Assembly (NCBI GenBank): GCA_025766275.1
Contig: JAFKAC010000094.1
Span: 1 to 64,000 of the forward strand
Reading direction: 5' to 3'
DNA length: 64,000 nt
DNA from: Lactarius indigo
Taxonomy: Eukaryota; Basidiomycota; Agaricomycetes; Russulales; Russulaceae
Made by a program: the position numbers and the translations under genes. Each line of letters opens with the position of its first letter. Position 1 is the stretch's first letter. The notes beneath the pieces are model-generated. The model ran no database searches and was not told where the DNA came from. It saw only the letters and a program-made list of their open reading frames with translations. Of the stretch, positions 47,094 to 58,093 are shown piece by piece.

Positions 47094-48238
47094 TATTCAG
47101 GACAAGGAAGCGGTGGTAAGATTGTGAGTGTGTGGGGTGAGTTAATGTTGGGCATGTCACCGTACGTGCCAGTATTTTCAATCAGTTCAAATCAACAACT
47201 TGAAGAGGCTTGTCTGATGAACATGCACGTTGGCACCCTGTTTTCGCCTCGATGATGTCCCATCTGGAGGCCTTGCGTGATTCCTCGAGAACCCATATTG
47301 GGCCCAGGTCGCAGAATCCGCGTAAATATTAGCCTCCGCGCCCCAGAGAGTGTTGCTGCAACAGTGAGGCAACGGTGCACATGTCGTGGAGCGCTTTAAT
47401 TGAGCTTGTGCTGAGCTCGAATTTGGATTTCATTTTCATAAAGCAAATTGAATTACGCAATGGCCTCGAGGAGGTTTCCGGCGGCGGCGCCTCCATCATA
47501 CGCGCGCCTATCTCGCCATTACACTGGGCACAGGCCAACTCAGCATCGATATGAACTACAATAATGCGGTACTGTGCATGCCTTCCAGTCAGGGCACGAG
47601 GAATGGTGCTTCCTGAACTCACAGTACTGATGTTCCGTATTCTTTCCAAGCTTCCCTTCCATACTCGTCCCCGTTCTAAAGTATTTACAGTATCTCATTC
47701 TTGAGCACCATGACACGGTGCGAACACTAGCACCCCTAGTCCCGGCTATCTGCTCGCGCTTTGAATTCCTTAGGGCAGACCCGCGAATTTCACAGCTCCG
47801 GAAGCCACCAGACACGCAGCCGCGCAGCGTCGGGTTCTCGACGCCTTGTCTCTTGTGTCACTGACAACTTGCATTATACCAAAACGAAGTCCGTGAGTAT
47901 CGGCCCTCGTCCAGTGTTTAATATTACTTACGACACTCCTGGGGTCAGACGCCCACTAATCTCCCTTATGATAAGCTCATGCTAACCAAATGCGCAAGTT
48001 TTATGTACGAACCATTCCATAAATAGCAACATCCCTTTCTATCACTAAGTTACGTCTAGTGGTGTTTCCTGATTGACATGTTCAGGGTTGTGCTGGGTGA
48101 TCCCCAGATCATTCGACGCTCTCCGAGGTTTGGCTAACAGTCCTCAACTTATAAGTCACCTCTCAGGTGTCTGGTTCGTCGCGCCCCCCTTTTCCCTTCT
48201 GCCTCGACCTCATACATCACATTGGTTGACGCCCAGAA
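47094..48238. other. spacer upstream of small Cys-rich gene 1 and of DUF6535 copy 6
   Basis: 47220-47650 repeats at about 52640-52870 and 62820-63240. On the minus strand it reads like a decayed gene (EIGARMMEAPPPETSSRPL.., KSKFELSTSSIKALHDMCTV) that I do not recognise. 47700-48238 shows no gene. Confidence 0.4.
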
Positions 48239-50216
48239 ATGGACTCGCCCAGCGCATATGGGGTCGACGAGAAGACCCTTAATTTCCCACAGCCTGAACA
48301 TTACGCAGAGCCCCCGGGAGGTCTGTTGATCCACTTACTGTCTGGTGATCGTATTCTCATTCGTATGCCCTTGCGTGTACCACGGGCAGGGGAGAACAAT
48401 GGAGGCTCTTCTGGAAAGCTGTGGTCGATGTGCCTTACGGAGACAGAGAAGAAGGATAGAGAGATGGCCGAGATGTGGAAGGGAGAAGCAGACACCGCCC
48501 TCATATTTGTACGTGCTCGTCCTACAATCCTTTACATGTTCCCTTCTAACACACATGTTTAAGGCTGGCCTGTTCACGGCTGTCATCACCGTCTCCATCA
48601 TTGAAAGCTACAAGTGGTTATCTCCCGATTCAGGTGAAGATACCGTCGATCTACTCAAGCAAATATCTCAACAATATTTCAACGCCTCCAATGGGATACC
48701 CGTCCAGGAAATCGCACAGAAGCAATTCACGCCATCGGGTAATGTCATCCTGGTCAACGTCACATGGTTCTGCAGTATGGTCATCTGCTTTTCTTGTTCG
48801 GTTGCCGCGACAATTACCCAACAATGCGCCCGACGGTATCTGTTGCTCACGCAGGGACGCGGTACACCTTACGAGCGTGCGCAATTACGAATGTTTATGT
48901 TCAATGGCCTCGGAATATTCCAGGTGGACCGAATCCTCCAGTTCCTGGCCATGGCCCTGCACGTATCCATCCTACTCTACTGCGTGGGTCTCGTCGGCTT
49001 TGTTCTCAGAGTCTACAAGAACGTCGGATTCGTTGCCCTCGGGATTCTCGCTATGACCGTTGTCTTATATGTATTCTTTACGGCTGTACCGATCTTTTGG
49101 ATGCATTCCCCAATTGCCACGCCCTTCACTCCCCTCAGCTGGCGCGTATACCATGGTTCCTTGTTTGGTTTTTTTGCGACCATTCGCCGTATATTTCGTA
49201 CCTTGTCTACAGTATGGCCTTGGACATCCCAGGCCGTGCGCTGGCTCGACGGACGGGTCCACAGGCATAGACAGAGGTTTTTTAACGGCCTACGGGGGAC
49301 CCTGGAGCTCAACGCCACTGACGGCCTACTGGCGCCGGTGGCCGTGGAGGCGCTTCAAGTTGAAGAGACATTTACGGCTCTCGTCGAAAAAAACTCAGAC
49401 AAGGAGATCGAAGACATTGCCGCATGGGTCCCAGAATTTTTCGATACTTATACTCCGTCGGGAGCCTCGATGGCAAATCCCCCCCTCATGACCGACCAGC
49501 CACCGACTAATCTCATCTTCGGTTCCCGTCTCCACCATCTCCTCAAGACATGTATATCAGGAGCCTTGGGTCTCGACGAAGGAAAGCGCAAGAGACGTCT
49601 GCAGGCGTGTCTGGAGTGTCTGTGGTACTGGGTAAAGGCGTACACTGGCAAGCAGAACTCGGTGCCCTTGCCGGCCCATTTCCCCCTTCCCAATCCCGAC
49701 ACAACTCGTCGCCTTCAGGCCGAACAGGACCCAACTGCCAGTATTACAGGACGATGTTTCGGCGCGTTGGTTGCAAAGAAACTTGCGGCCGACGTCAGCT
49801 CACCCTATTCAGATGTTCACTTCCGTGACGCAAAGCTAGGGTCCCTATCCGCCATTCTAGGGACCACGAGCACGGGAGTGGAGACTCTTCTTAGCCAGCC
49901 CGGCGCCATCGGTCTTGCGAACATCGTCTCCCTTACGTCGAGCGGGATGGACACCTTGGTCACGGAGAAGGTACCACCGAAAGTACTGAACATACTCCGA
50001 ACAACTATCAACATTCTCCTCATGGACGACTTCCTGACTTCACCAGACATAGAACTGCCACCGGATCTGGTAGCTTCCTTCCACGAGACATATTCTAACG
50101 CTCGACGATTACAAGCTCCTGATTGGTTAGTGGAGCAACTGAGACAGATATCGCAAAAGTTGTCTGTGGTCAGCGACGCGGGACGGACTAGACGTGACCT
50201 CTCAGGTGATGTTTGA
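48239..50216 (+). CDS. DUF6535 membrane protein, copy 6 (divergent subclass, first intron absent)
   Basis: Exons 48239-48508 and 48564-50216; 640 residues, intact. The clearest DUF6535 match of the set: SSGKLWSMCLTETEKKDREMAEMWKGEAD, then AGLFTAVITVSIIESYKWLSPDSG, which is close to the family consensus. Where the other genes have intron 1, this one (and copy 7) reads straight through; only 27 bp with GT..AG ends is present, too short for an intron. Helices follow the same layout (VTWFCSMVICFSCSVAATI, then the RRYLLLTQ signature). The C-terminal half is homologous to the others but diverged (EDIAAWVPEFFDTY for EDFVARVPGFF). Ends RRDLSGDV. Older branch of the family, together with copy 7. Confidence 0.88.
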
Positions 50217-51179
50217 ACTTTTTCAGATGACGGCCTAATACCTCCTCCATTATCGCAATTACGCGAGGGCTCGCTCAGTAGTACAAGATGAGAGGACGCG
50301 GTATGCCGGGCCACAATGCGTGCGTCGTACGACTTTTATCATTTCTCTTGCCTTCTGCTATGCTACTGCACGTCTCGGTGCATATACGTCCTGTATTTGA
50401 ATGCCTATGTAGTAACGACCCAACGAATTGTCGAAAATCGAAGGCACGACGGTCAGATACTTCGGAGTCTGAACACTGAGTCTAATTCAGGGATGGCCCG
50501 TCAGCGACAGACGTCAAACGCGAATATTGGGCGCTGTCAAATGATTCTGGAATACTGATTGGGAATGTGCAGTGTTCAGATACAAATCGAGCTAGAATAG
50601 GTGCGACCGAAATGCGAGCGTGGGCGTAATGCTGCTGTCAGACTGACACAGAAGTGTGATCGGTAGACACGCAACTCGGAATCGATCTGAATTGATTTAC
50701 GCAAAAAAAAACAAAAAAACAATCACTATACAACAGTATACAGTGCTTGAAACTTGAATTGTGAAGAGCCGTCGCACCCCATCCATTCATATTACTCCGT
50801 CTTGACAAGTATGGATAATTCATCGGACCACGGACCTTGTGAAACAATACTCGGCGGAACATCTGGAATATTGTGAATGTGCCTATTGACACCGGTACCA
50901 CCTTACTGGACTAGGTGTCGTCATCAATGTGAAGGTGATCGGTCGTTCGCGCCACGAGATTAGGTGCTACTCGTGCAACATTCCGAACCTGACCTGGAAC
51001 CGCGTTTGATCTGGGGAGTAGGGTTTACCCATCCTTGGGGGGGCAAGTTGGGGGCACTTACATTCAGTGGACCCGATAAAGTCCCGCTGTTCTTACAAGC
51101 GTCGTCTTTGGAGATTCTCGACAACTTCCTAGAATCCTAGTCAACAAGTCGCCCATCAAGCTGCGGGCGGATATAGAGT
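50217..51179. other. 963 bp without a supported gene
   Basis: No recognisable coding sequence or repeat; a CAAAAAAAAACAAAAAAAC tract lies at about 50703-50720. Confidence 0.45.
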
Positions 51180-51970
51180 ATAGTATATATACTTATTTGT
51201 CTACGGCAGCATCACGATATCAACTCATTCCCCACGCCACCGCATTTCACTCTCCTCGATGCCGTCATAGTGTTAACCATACTCCCGCGTGGCTATTCAC
51301 AATCTGCCTCCCCCACGCCGCACTCGCACGTAAAAGCCCAAGCTGACTCAGTCACGCGCACTCACGTGCGCACCTACTGAAGGCAGGAACTTAGCATCGA
51401 CGTGCTGGGAGATCCCCGCGCGGATAGAAACATCACGGGGTCCCCTCGGGGAGATTGTCGGTCTCATCTCGCTACGTTCCGATAGGATTTGTGAGTAAAC
51501 GTACTCACTGCGTGGGCACCTTTTGACCTTAAGATGGTTGGTGCGCCAGAACAGGAACCAGCGCTGTCGTTCCCAATGAGGCGAAGTGTGCTTCGCCGGC
51601 ACCGGCAGGTTCAAGAAGCCCCATTCCTTGGGCCTGCGACTTGAAATGGGATCACTGCGCCGGTCCACGTGGTTATCATAGAAAGAGCAGCAGTCCGAAT
51701 GCGCGTGTGCGTTGCACGAAGGGTTGGATAGGTGCCGTGCAGCACGAAGGGAAACGCGCGAGAAGTGAAGGTGCTGAACGAGTCACGAGGGAAGCTGAGC
51801 GTCGCGAACATGGCACAATAGGGACCTATTTTCAAGATTCGGAACTCGTAAAGTTCTAATCCAGATATCAGTTCCAGCAGCTGGAAATCCGTGCTTTCTG
51901 TGTTGCAAGTCGCAACCATCTGTCGGCGGATACGCCATTACAATAACCTAAGAGCAGGCACTCGACCTGC
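51180..51970 (-). pseudogene. GPI mannosyltransferase relic 3
   Basis: Minus-strand pieces in the order of the intact gene. Exon 1 end (51960-51975) and exon 2 (51905-51850, LLELISGLELYEF) match first. RAFPFVLHGTYPTL and TTWTGAVIPF (51780-51630) match exon 5, and a C-terminal/3' end match lies at 51180-51400. Exons 3-4 and the HKEWRF motif are deleted or mutated. Confidence 0.75.
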
Positions 51971-52173
51971 CGGAGAAAAGGACTGCTCAGGATGTTAACG
52001 GGTACTGTACAAGTACTGACACTGACTGCCTCTCCGCTAGACAACTCACTGGCATTGTTCGTGACATCCATTGACGCGTTTCACATCTACCCAGACCGCC
52101 AATATGGATGAATAAACATTCCGGAACATTTTTTTTCCCAAAATCCGCCATTACATCTCCATGCGACAAGTTC

Positions 52174-52502
52174 CTAGCGGAAACAACGGAAACATACGAA
52201 CCAATGGCAAATCCCAATCAAACAGAAACAACAGAAATGTGGGATAGCACATGCGAGTCCATCCTGGAAGCACAAACCTGTTGGGTCAGTCGCACGTGGG
52301 TAAGCGATACATATTGGCGTCATACCTTGCACGCTCCCCCCCGCAGTCGCTCAGCTTTCCCACTCTGGGCTTCATCGTCGCTGGACCCAACTACCATTCC
52401 GGCTCCTGTGCTTGGCTGAACATTTGTTGTTACTGGCGTTTGCGACGACTCGTCATGACATGTATGTGCGGTGGGGGGGTATGCAGTGCTGGCGGGAGGC
52501 AT
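52174..52502 (-). CDS. small cysteine-rich protein, member 2 (88 aa)
   Basis: Exons 52502-52326 (59 codons) and 52263-52174 (29 codons plus TAG), phase-0 GTATGA donor, CTTCCAG acceptor, 62-bp intron. First exon MPPASTAYPPTAHTCHDESSQ.. ending QSGKAERLRGGACK, highly similar to members 1 and 3. Second exon DGLACAIPHFCCFC.. has 7 Cys in 29 residues with aromatic residues between, and no detectable similarity to the tails of members 1 and 4 except Cys. Function unknown; TATA element upstream. Confidence 0.65.
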
Positions 52503-52590
52503 TGTTTAGAACAAGGAGATGAAGGTAAGATTGTGAGGAATGACTGGCGCGAATCGATGTTGATGAGCACGTCCGACACTACATGTGGGG

Positions 52591-52599
52591 TATTTATAA
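52591..52599 (-). promoter_or_regulatory. TATA box of small Cys-rich gene 2
   Basis: Minus strand TTATAAATA about 90 bp upstream of the ATG at 52502. Confidence 0.55.
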
Positions 52600-54208
52600 G
52601 TTCGAAAATTAACACAGGAGGCCTGCCTGGTGAACCATGCACATCGGCACGTTGGCACGCTTGTGTTCACCGCAATGCCCGGGAGGTCCCATCTGGAGGC
52701 CCTGCGCTTCCTCGAGTGCCCATCTCGGGCCCAAGTTGAAGACTCCTTGTGAGACCACGCAAAGATCAGTTTTGGGTCTCTAAGGAGCGTTATTAGAGGA
52801 ATGGAACGTGTGAGCCTGTACTGTGCTCGAGTTTCGATTGCATGAAGCGGAGATAGACAAATAATCACAAATTATGTAAGGGTCGAGGTCTTGGGTCGAG
52901 CGTGCGCGTCTCACGATAACAGCTGCATAACGACTTAACATACTGTAATTGAAGGGAGAGGCTGGACGAAAATTTTACTATTATCTTAATGTTGATGATA
53001 CGGTAAGTTATTATGTCGTCGCGGTATTGTCCAATTGAAGGCAAGGTCCAAGGTCGATCTTGTTTTTGATGACAGGTCGCATTGACAGGTTGTGTCAGAA
53101 AGGTTGTGTCGATGGGTTGACCAATTCGGAAGATGCTATAACTTACAATTGTCTTCCCTTATTCACTGTCTCGCCCGCCGCATGGGCCGCAAGTGAGCCG
53201 TATGCTTGACCGTATGCCACGGGCCAGAAACCCACCGCATTACATAATAGCATGATTAGCCTTGTGATCGGCGCTCTTGTCGGCTCTGCAAGGAATTTGG
53301 AAGGAAATTTGTTCTGGGATGTCTCCACATGGGAGCGTAAATGGGGAACACACTAGCTGTGTCACACAGGCGCTAGTTCTGTGCGCAAAGTTCTATCACA
53401 TAAGTCTACTCCAGAGCGAACCGCGCCCGGGCCTTGTCGTAATGAAACAACGTGGATGGTGTGTGGTGATGGTCAGGGTGCTCGGAGTTGTTCGTACCCA
53501 CACCTGCTCTATCTGTGCTTCCACAGCAATGCCGGCACGATCTCCATCTCCAAGAACAATGCCAGTTCGTCAATCAATCACGCTTCCATGCCTGGCGGTG
53601 AAATGAGACCTGCTCTTGGACCTGCTCCACAGTCACTACATAGGTCTAGCCCGGGCCCGATTCATATCTACAGGCAAATCCTTCTCCCAGTATTTCTTCG
53701 TCAACCTCTGTGTCATTTTTAGGTGCTTTACCAACGACCCGTAATGTTGATCGCAGCCAGGTCTACTATGTGTAGCACTGTAATCATTGACGGAGTCTAA
53801 ACAGCACATTCCTTTAGAGAAACCCACTACATTTGCACTGATCTGCGTGTTTCGAAAACACTGTCAAAAGGAATGTTGGTCCCTCCCTCACAGAAGAAAG
53901 GCCTCGAGGTGTATTGAGCCGGTCAAACTCCGCACGCAAGTTCCTCAGTGGTGCGGTCAAAGCGGTCGTATGCAACCAATTTTGTTAACCCACAACGCCG
54001 ACTTGGCGACGCCGCTTCTTATTACTACCGATATTGCAGTGTTTCATGATCTACACGTTTATGGGTTATGCTGGCTGGCCACCGCTGGTCAGTCGACATC
54101 CAGAGGTTGGCGAACAGTACTCAACTTATGAGCCACCTTCTGTGCTCCTGGTTTATCGTATCGTCCCTTTTCCGTCTGCATCGACATCACATTGTTTGAC
54201 ACCCACAA
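52600..54208. other. 1.6 kb spacer upstream of DUF6535 copy 7
   Basis: 52640-52870 is the decayed repeat shared with 47220-47650. A 61-codon minus-strand frame at 53328-53143 has a hydrophobic centre (ITRLIMLLCNAVGFWPVAYG) but no known match. 53370-53620 resembles the repeated DUF6535 spacer block. Confidence 0.4.
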
Positions 54209-55185
54209 ATGGCCAGCATAAATATGGACGAAGATGAGACTCAGACTCTCAACGCACCGCAGCGTGAAGATAAGACAGAGGCTTCAGGCGGTCTGTTGAC
54301 TTTCTGTCCGATGAATCGTGTTCTCATTCGTATAACAGGGAAGATATACGGAGGTTCTCCTGGAGCTGGAGGGCCGTGGTTGAGGGATCTAGCTGAGATA
54401 GAGAAACAGGATAAAGAGATGGCCGAGAGGTGGAAGGGAGAAGCGGACAGCGCCCTCATATTTGTATGTGCTAGCCCCACGATCCTCTATATTCACTTCT
54501 AAAGAACATGTCCAAGGCTGGTCTGTTCTCGGCTGTCATCATGGTCTCCTTTATTGAAAGCTACAAGTGGCTATCGACTATCCCCCGATCCAGGTGATCC
54601 GGCCGTCAAGCTACTCACCCAAATATCTGGACAACTCGTTAACACCTCCAACGGGATACCCCTTGTGAGCGTCGCAGCTGAGAGCAGCAAGTCAATCAAG
54701 TCAACAGCTTCTGCCATGCTGGTCAATTTCTCATGGTTCTGCAGTGTGGCGCTCTGCTTTTCTTGCTCGGTTGGCGCGACATTGGTCCAACAATGCCAAC
54801 AATGGGCTCGGCGGTATCATCTGTTGCTCATGCAGGGACCCGGGCGGGTGCATTTGCGTACGTTTATGTTCAATGGCGTTAGAAGATTCCAGGTGGGGCG
54901 ACTCACCTAGTTGATAGCCATCTTCCTGCACTCATCCATCCTATTCTGCGCCGTGGGTGTTCTGGAGTTCATTCTCACTGTCAACACGAGCCTCCGATTC
55001 ATCGCTCTCGGCATTTGTGTTTTGCTCGGACTCATATACGCAATTCTTACGTTCCTCACCCTCTTTTTCTTCGATTGCCCATATATTGCCCATATAGCAC
55101 ACCCTGGTAGGTATTCGCGTGGCGCTCAACCCAGATTATCTTGTTTGGGATTTTTTGGATCACATTGCTGTTTTACTTTTGTAAG
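54209..55185 (+). pseudogene. DUF6535 copy 7, frameshifted and truncated
   Basis: Exon 54209-54463 (MASINMDEDETQ.., KWKGEAD-type motif as AERWKGEADSALIF), acceptor before AGLFSAVIMVSFIESYKW at 54517, lacking intron 1 like copy 6. A frameshift lies in WLSTIPRSR/SPDPGDPAVK at about 54575-54590 and a TAG stop at 54908-54910 inside the third membrane helix. Homology ends near 55185, where about 950 bp of unrelated pyrimidine-rich DNA begins. The C-terminal two thirds is absent. Confidence 0.85.
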
Positions 55186-55189
55186 GTCC

Positions 55190-56136
55190 CCACATGCGCT
55201 GCGTGCGCAACACCGCCAAACGGTCACACTCAGCGCGTTCGTACGCCCACGACGACTCGGCCACATCGACCTCGATGCCCGGTTCTCGGATGTGTCTGCG
55301 TTCACCCATTGTATTCCTTCGTGTCCGCAACTACTATATTCTTCCTGAATCCCTATTATCCTACTTTGTGTACTGTGGCTTGTCCCTCATGTATATAACT
55401 TCGGCTCTCGTGTCTCAGAAACACAATCAATCTATCCATCTCACCTCGTCTGCAGCTCTCGAAGCCCTTCGTCTGACATCCGAGTGAACGCTGATCTACA
55501 CATCGCACCCGCGCCGATTCTAGCTCTACGTTCCCGCGCTCTAGCTCCGAATCGACTTCACATTCATTCCACCTCATCTTGTCTACGTCATCCCCTTGGG
55601 TCGACACTCTCATACTCGCACTCAACCTCTCACTTTTTACCAACCTTTGTTCAAGCCACGCCGGTGCGCGCATCGCTACCCCTTGTTACTACTATACCTT
55701 CATAATTCTTGTCAGCACCACTCGAGATTTGACAACTTAGCTACCCCGACCTGTCTATTGTTATCACATTTCCAACTTGTCTCGCCACCCGTTCCATTTC
55801 TGTTTCGTCTCATTCCCGTTTCGTTTCCGTGTCTTGATTGTCCTGGGCCCCTCACCTTGCTTTGTCCCCCGACTCTCCCCCTACTATCTTTCTTCTCCCC
55901 TCTGCCTACTCAATAATTTGGTCCGAATGCCACTCAGCCTCGAATTCAAACTACACCACTTCTTGCTGAATCGGGAGCGCTCGTGTTGCTGCCTCCCTCA
56001 CTTTCCTTCGCGCGAACCTGGTCCGAGTCGGGCCCGCACTCGAAACCAGTCTCGCCCACCGCCGTCCGTCTCTCGTCCGAGTGGTTTGTCTTGTGATCCC
56101 CTTACCCTTGGCAACTCTCCTCTCTTCTTCTTCTTG
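55190..56136. other. about 950-bp pyrimidine-rich insertion, LTR-like but unproven
   Basis: Separates truncated DUF6535 copy 7 from methyltransferase relic R7. Contains CATGTATATAACTTCGG (TATA-like, about 55388-55404) followed by CT-rich sequence, as in U3-R-U5 of a retroelement LTR. No matched ends or target duplication were found. No coding sequence recognised. Confidence 0.4.
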
Positions 56137-56735
56137 GGCTCATTCACTCAGTCACCACGGAGAAAGATAATATTGTTTGGAAGTTTATGATTAGCTGCGT
56201 CCGAGTAGAACATGTCCATGGTCTGGATAGGGAGAGGGCTAAACATATGCTGGCACAATACGGGGAAGTAATCGACCGTCGGTAGTTTAGGCAGGAGAGG
56301 TGACCGTTTTCCTTTAGTGCGGGATGTGCTGGAGGAGGGGGAGGACGGCTCAGTAATGGGGGCTCTGTGGCTCCAGAGAGAGGGCTGGCGTCTCCAGGGC
56401 CATGCGCATGAGCACGCTGTCGATGCCAACGCCAACGACGCGCCAAGCCCTATGACTGCGCTAGGAGCCGCACCGCTTCAAAAACAACACAAGGAATAGA
56501 CAATGAGAGGGACAGGAATGTCTTGCAGGAAACCCAGCCTTCGTTCCAGCCTATGTCAAGTACGCGTGTGTCAGTGAGGAGGCCGTGAGGCAGGAGCGCT
56601 AGACCGGGTGACGATAGCGATATCTGAACAAGCGATGTTATCAAGTTTGAGGCAGGGATTTTCTATGTCATAGCCATTGTACACTGATTGTAATACCTTC
56701 CGTGTGTCGTGGCTTCGGAAGATACGCTGGTCGTA
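56137..56735 (-). pseudogene. Bin3/MePCE methyltransferase relic R7
   Basis: Exons 1-2 of the intact gene in order: start region near 56735 (ATG changed), IGWNEGWVSCKTF near 56550, motif II region, PTVDYFPVLCQHMFSPLPIQ near 56270, ending at the exon 2 segment NIIF at 56160. Exon 3 (SVSKWIHLN) is missing, cut by the insertion to the left. Confidence 0.75.
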
Positions 56736-58093
56736 AAGAGTAAATGGAGGCACAAAGCTTGGGCCGGGCCAAGACGCTAGCAGCTCTGCGGCCTGAAGCC
56801 TACTGTAAGGTCGGCTATTTCCGTTCCGTCGCACCTCCAATTCAACCTTCACCGTCACTTTTGTAGTCCCGCACTACTTATCCTTGCTACTTATCCCAAA
56901 GTTCTAATGATAGCCGCCATAATCCATGGAACTAAGGCAGAGGTACTCTTGCATATGAGTTCGGCGCTTCACCAAAGAAAATTCCAGTTTTTTTGTCTCG
57001 GGCTCGATATTCAACTCCTTGGAGACGATATCTCCCGGGCCCAAGGATCCTAAATCGCAGCTGCAGGAACGTGGCGCTTGAGTAGGGCTTGAATATAAAA
57101 ATATTTATTAGCAGGTCGACTGAATACGGCTCTTGCCAGTGTAACCTGAGTGATCGATACTACTGAGAAGCGAAGTTCGGGACGCCACATACCCGAGGGA
57201 ACCGTGCGTCTGAACCTAAAGACTTAGCACGGCGAAGCAATGTGGATTGTGTGTGGTGACGTGCAGGACGGAGCCCTCCAAGTTGTTCGCACCAAAGCCT
57301 GCCCCTCCAGTATTTCCATTCCCGCACAATCGCCTTCCAGAACGTATCTAGCTCGTCAATCAACTTCATCACACTCCCATGCCACTGGCAGGGGTAGGTC
57401 ACATCCGCCACACCCGGATTCGTGTCCACAAGCACTGTATTTTCATCATTGAACGCTGAGCGTCAAATCTCGGTGTCATTGTGTGTGCTTAACCAATGAC
57501 CCGCAGTGTTGCTTGCTGCCAGCTCTATCGCCGCCAAACTCTAACAACCCTCTACACCCGCACCATCTGCATGTTTCGAAAACGTTGCCAAAGGAAGTGT
57601 CGATCCCTTCCTCGCAGAAGGGAAGCCTCGAGGTGCTTCGAGCTAGTCAAACTCCGCACGCAGGTCCTGAAGGTAGGACATCCTATGAGCTCCGCGTTCG
57701 GCTGCTAGCTGAACTGTGATTCATTCCCCATAGCTCAAAGCGCTCAAATTGCACTTCTCGTATCCGTATCATTTTCCTTGGACATTTCACTGTAGCTGAC
57801 TCTAGTACCAGTATTGCTCGTAATATCCAACAAAACTATGAAAGAAGGCCCCCAAAAAACAAAAAACGTTGCACCCTGCGCGTGTTCCCGCGTTTTGGCT
57901 GCCGATCGATCGAGCGCTGATCATTACAGATATCATTACAGTACACACATAGAGGTAAATGGGTAGGGTAAGGATACAGCATGGGCATTGGCAGTACTTG
58001 TATCTAACCTGGAGAACTCCGTTCACACCTCCTTGTCTCCCTCACCCCATTCAGTCCTAGACACCGAGATTCCGACAAACTACACACCCGGAA
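56736..58093. other. spacer upstream of DUF6535 copy 8
   Basis: 57020-57430 is the repeated spacer block. A degenerate TATA-like TATCTAAC occurs near 58000. No other gene. Confidence 0.45.

Noticed and set aside
48367..48393. 27-bp GT..AG stretch in DUF6535 copy 6 as intron 1
   Set aside because: Too short for a spliceosomal intron, divisible by three and in frame; treated as coding.
53143..53328. 61-codon minus-strand frame with hydrophobic centre as a small membrane protein
   Set aside because: Single copy, no conserved leader, no family resemblance and no splice support.
55190..56136. Solo LTR
   Set aside because: TATA and CT-rich content are suggestive, but I found no TG..CA ends, no second LTR and no target duplication.
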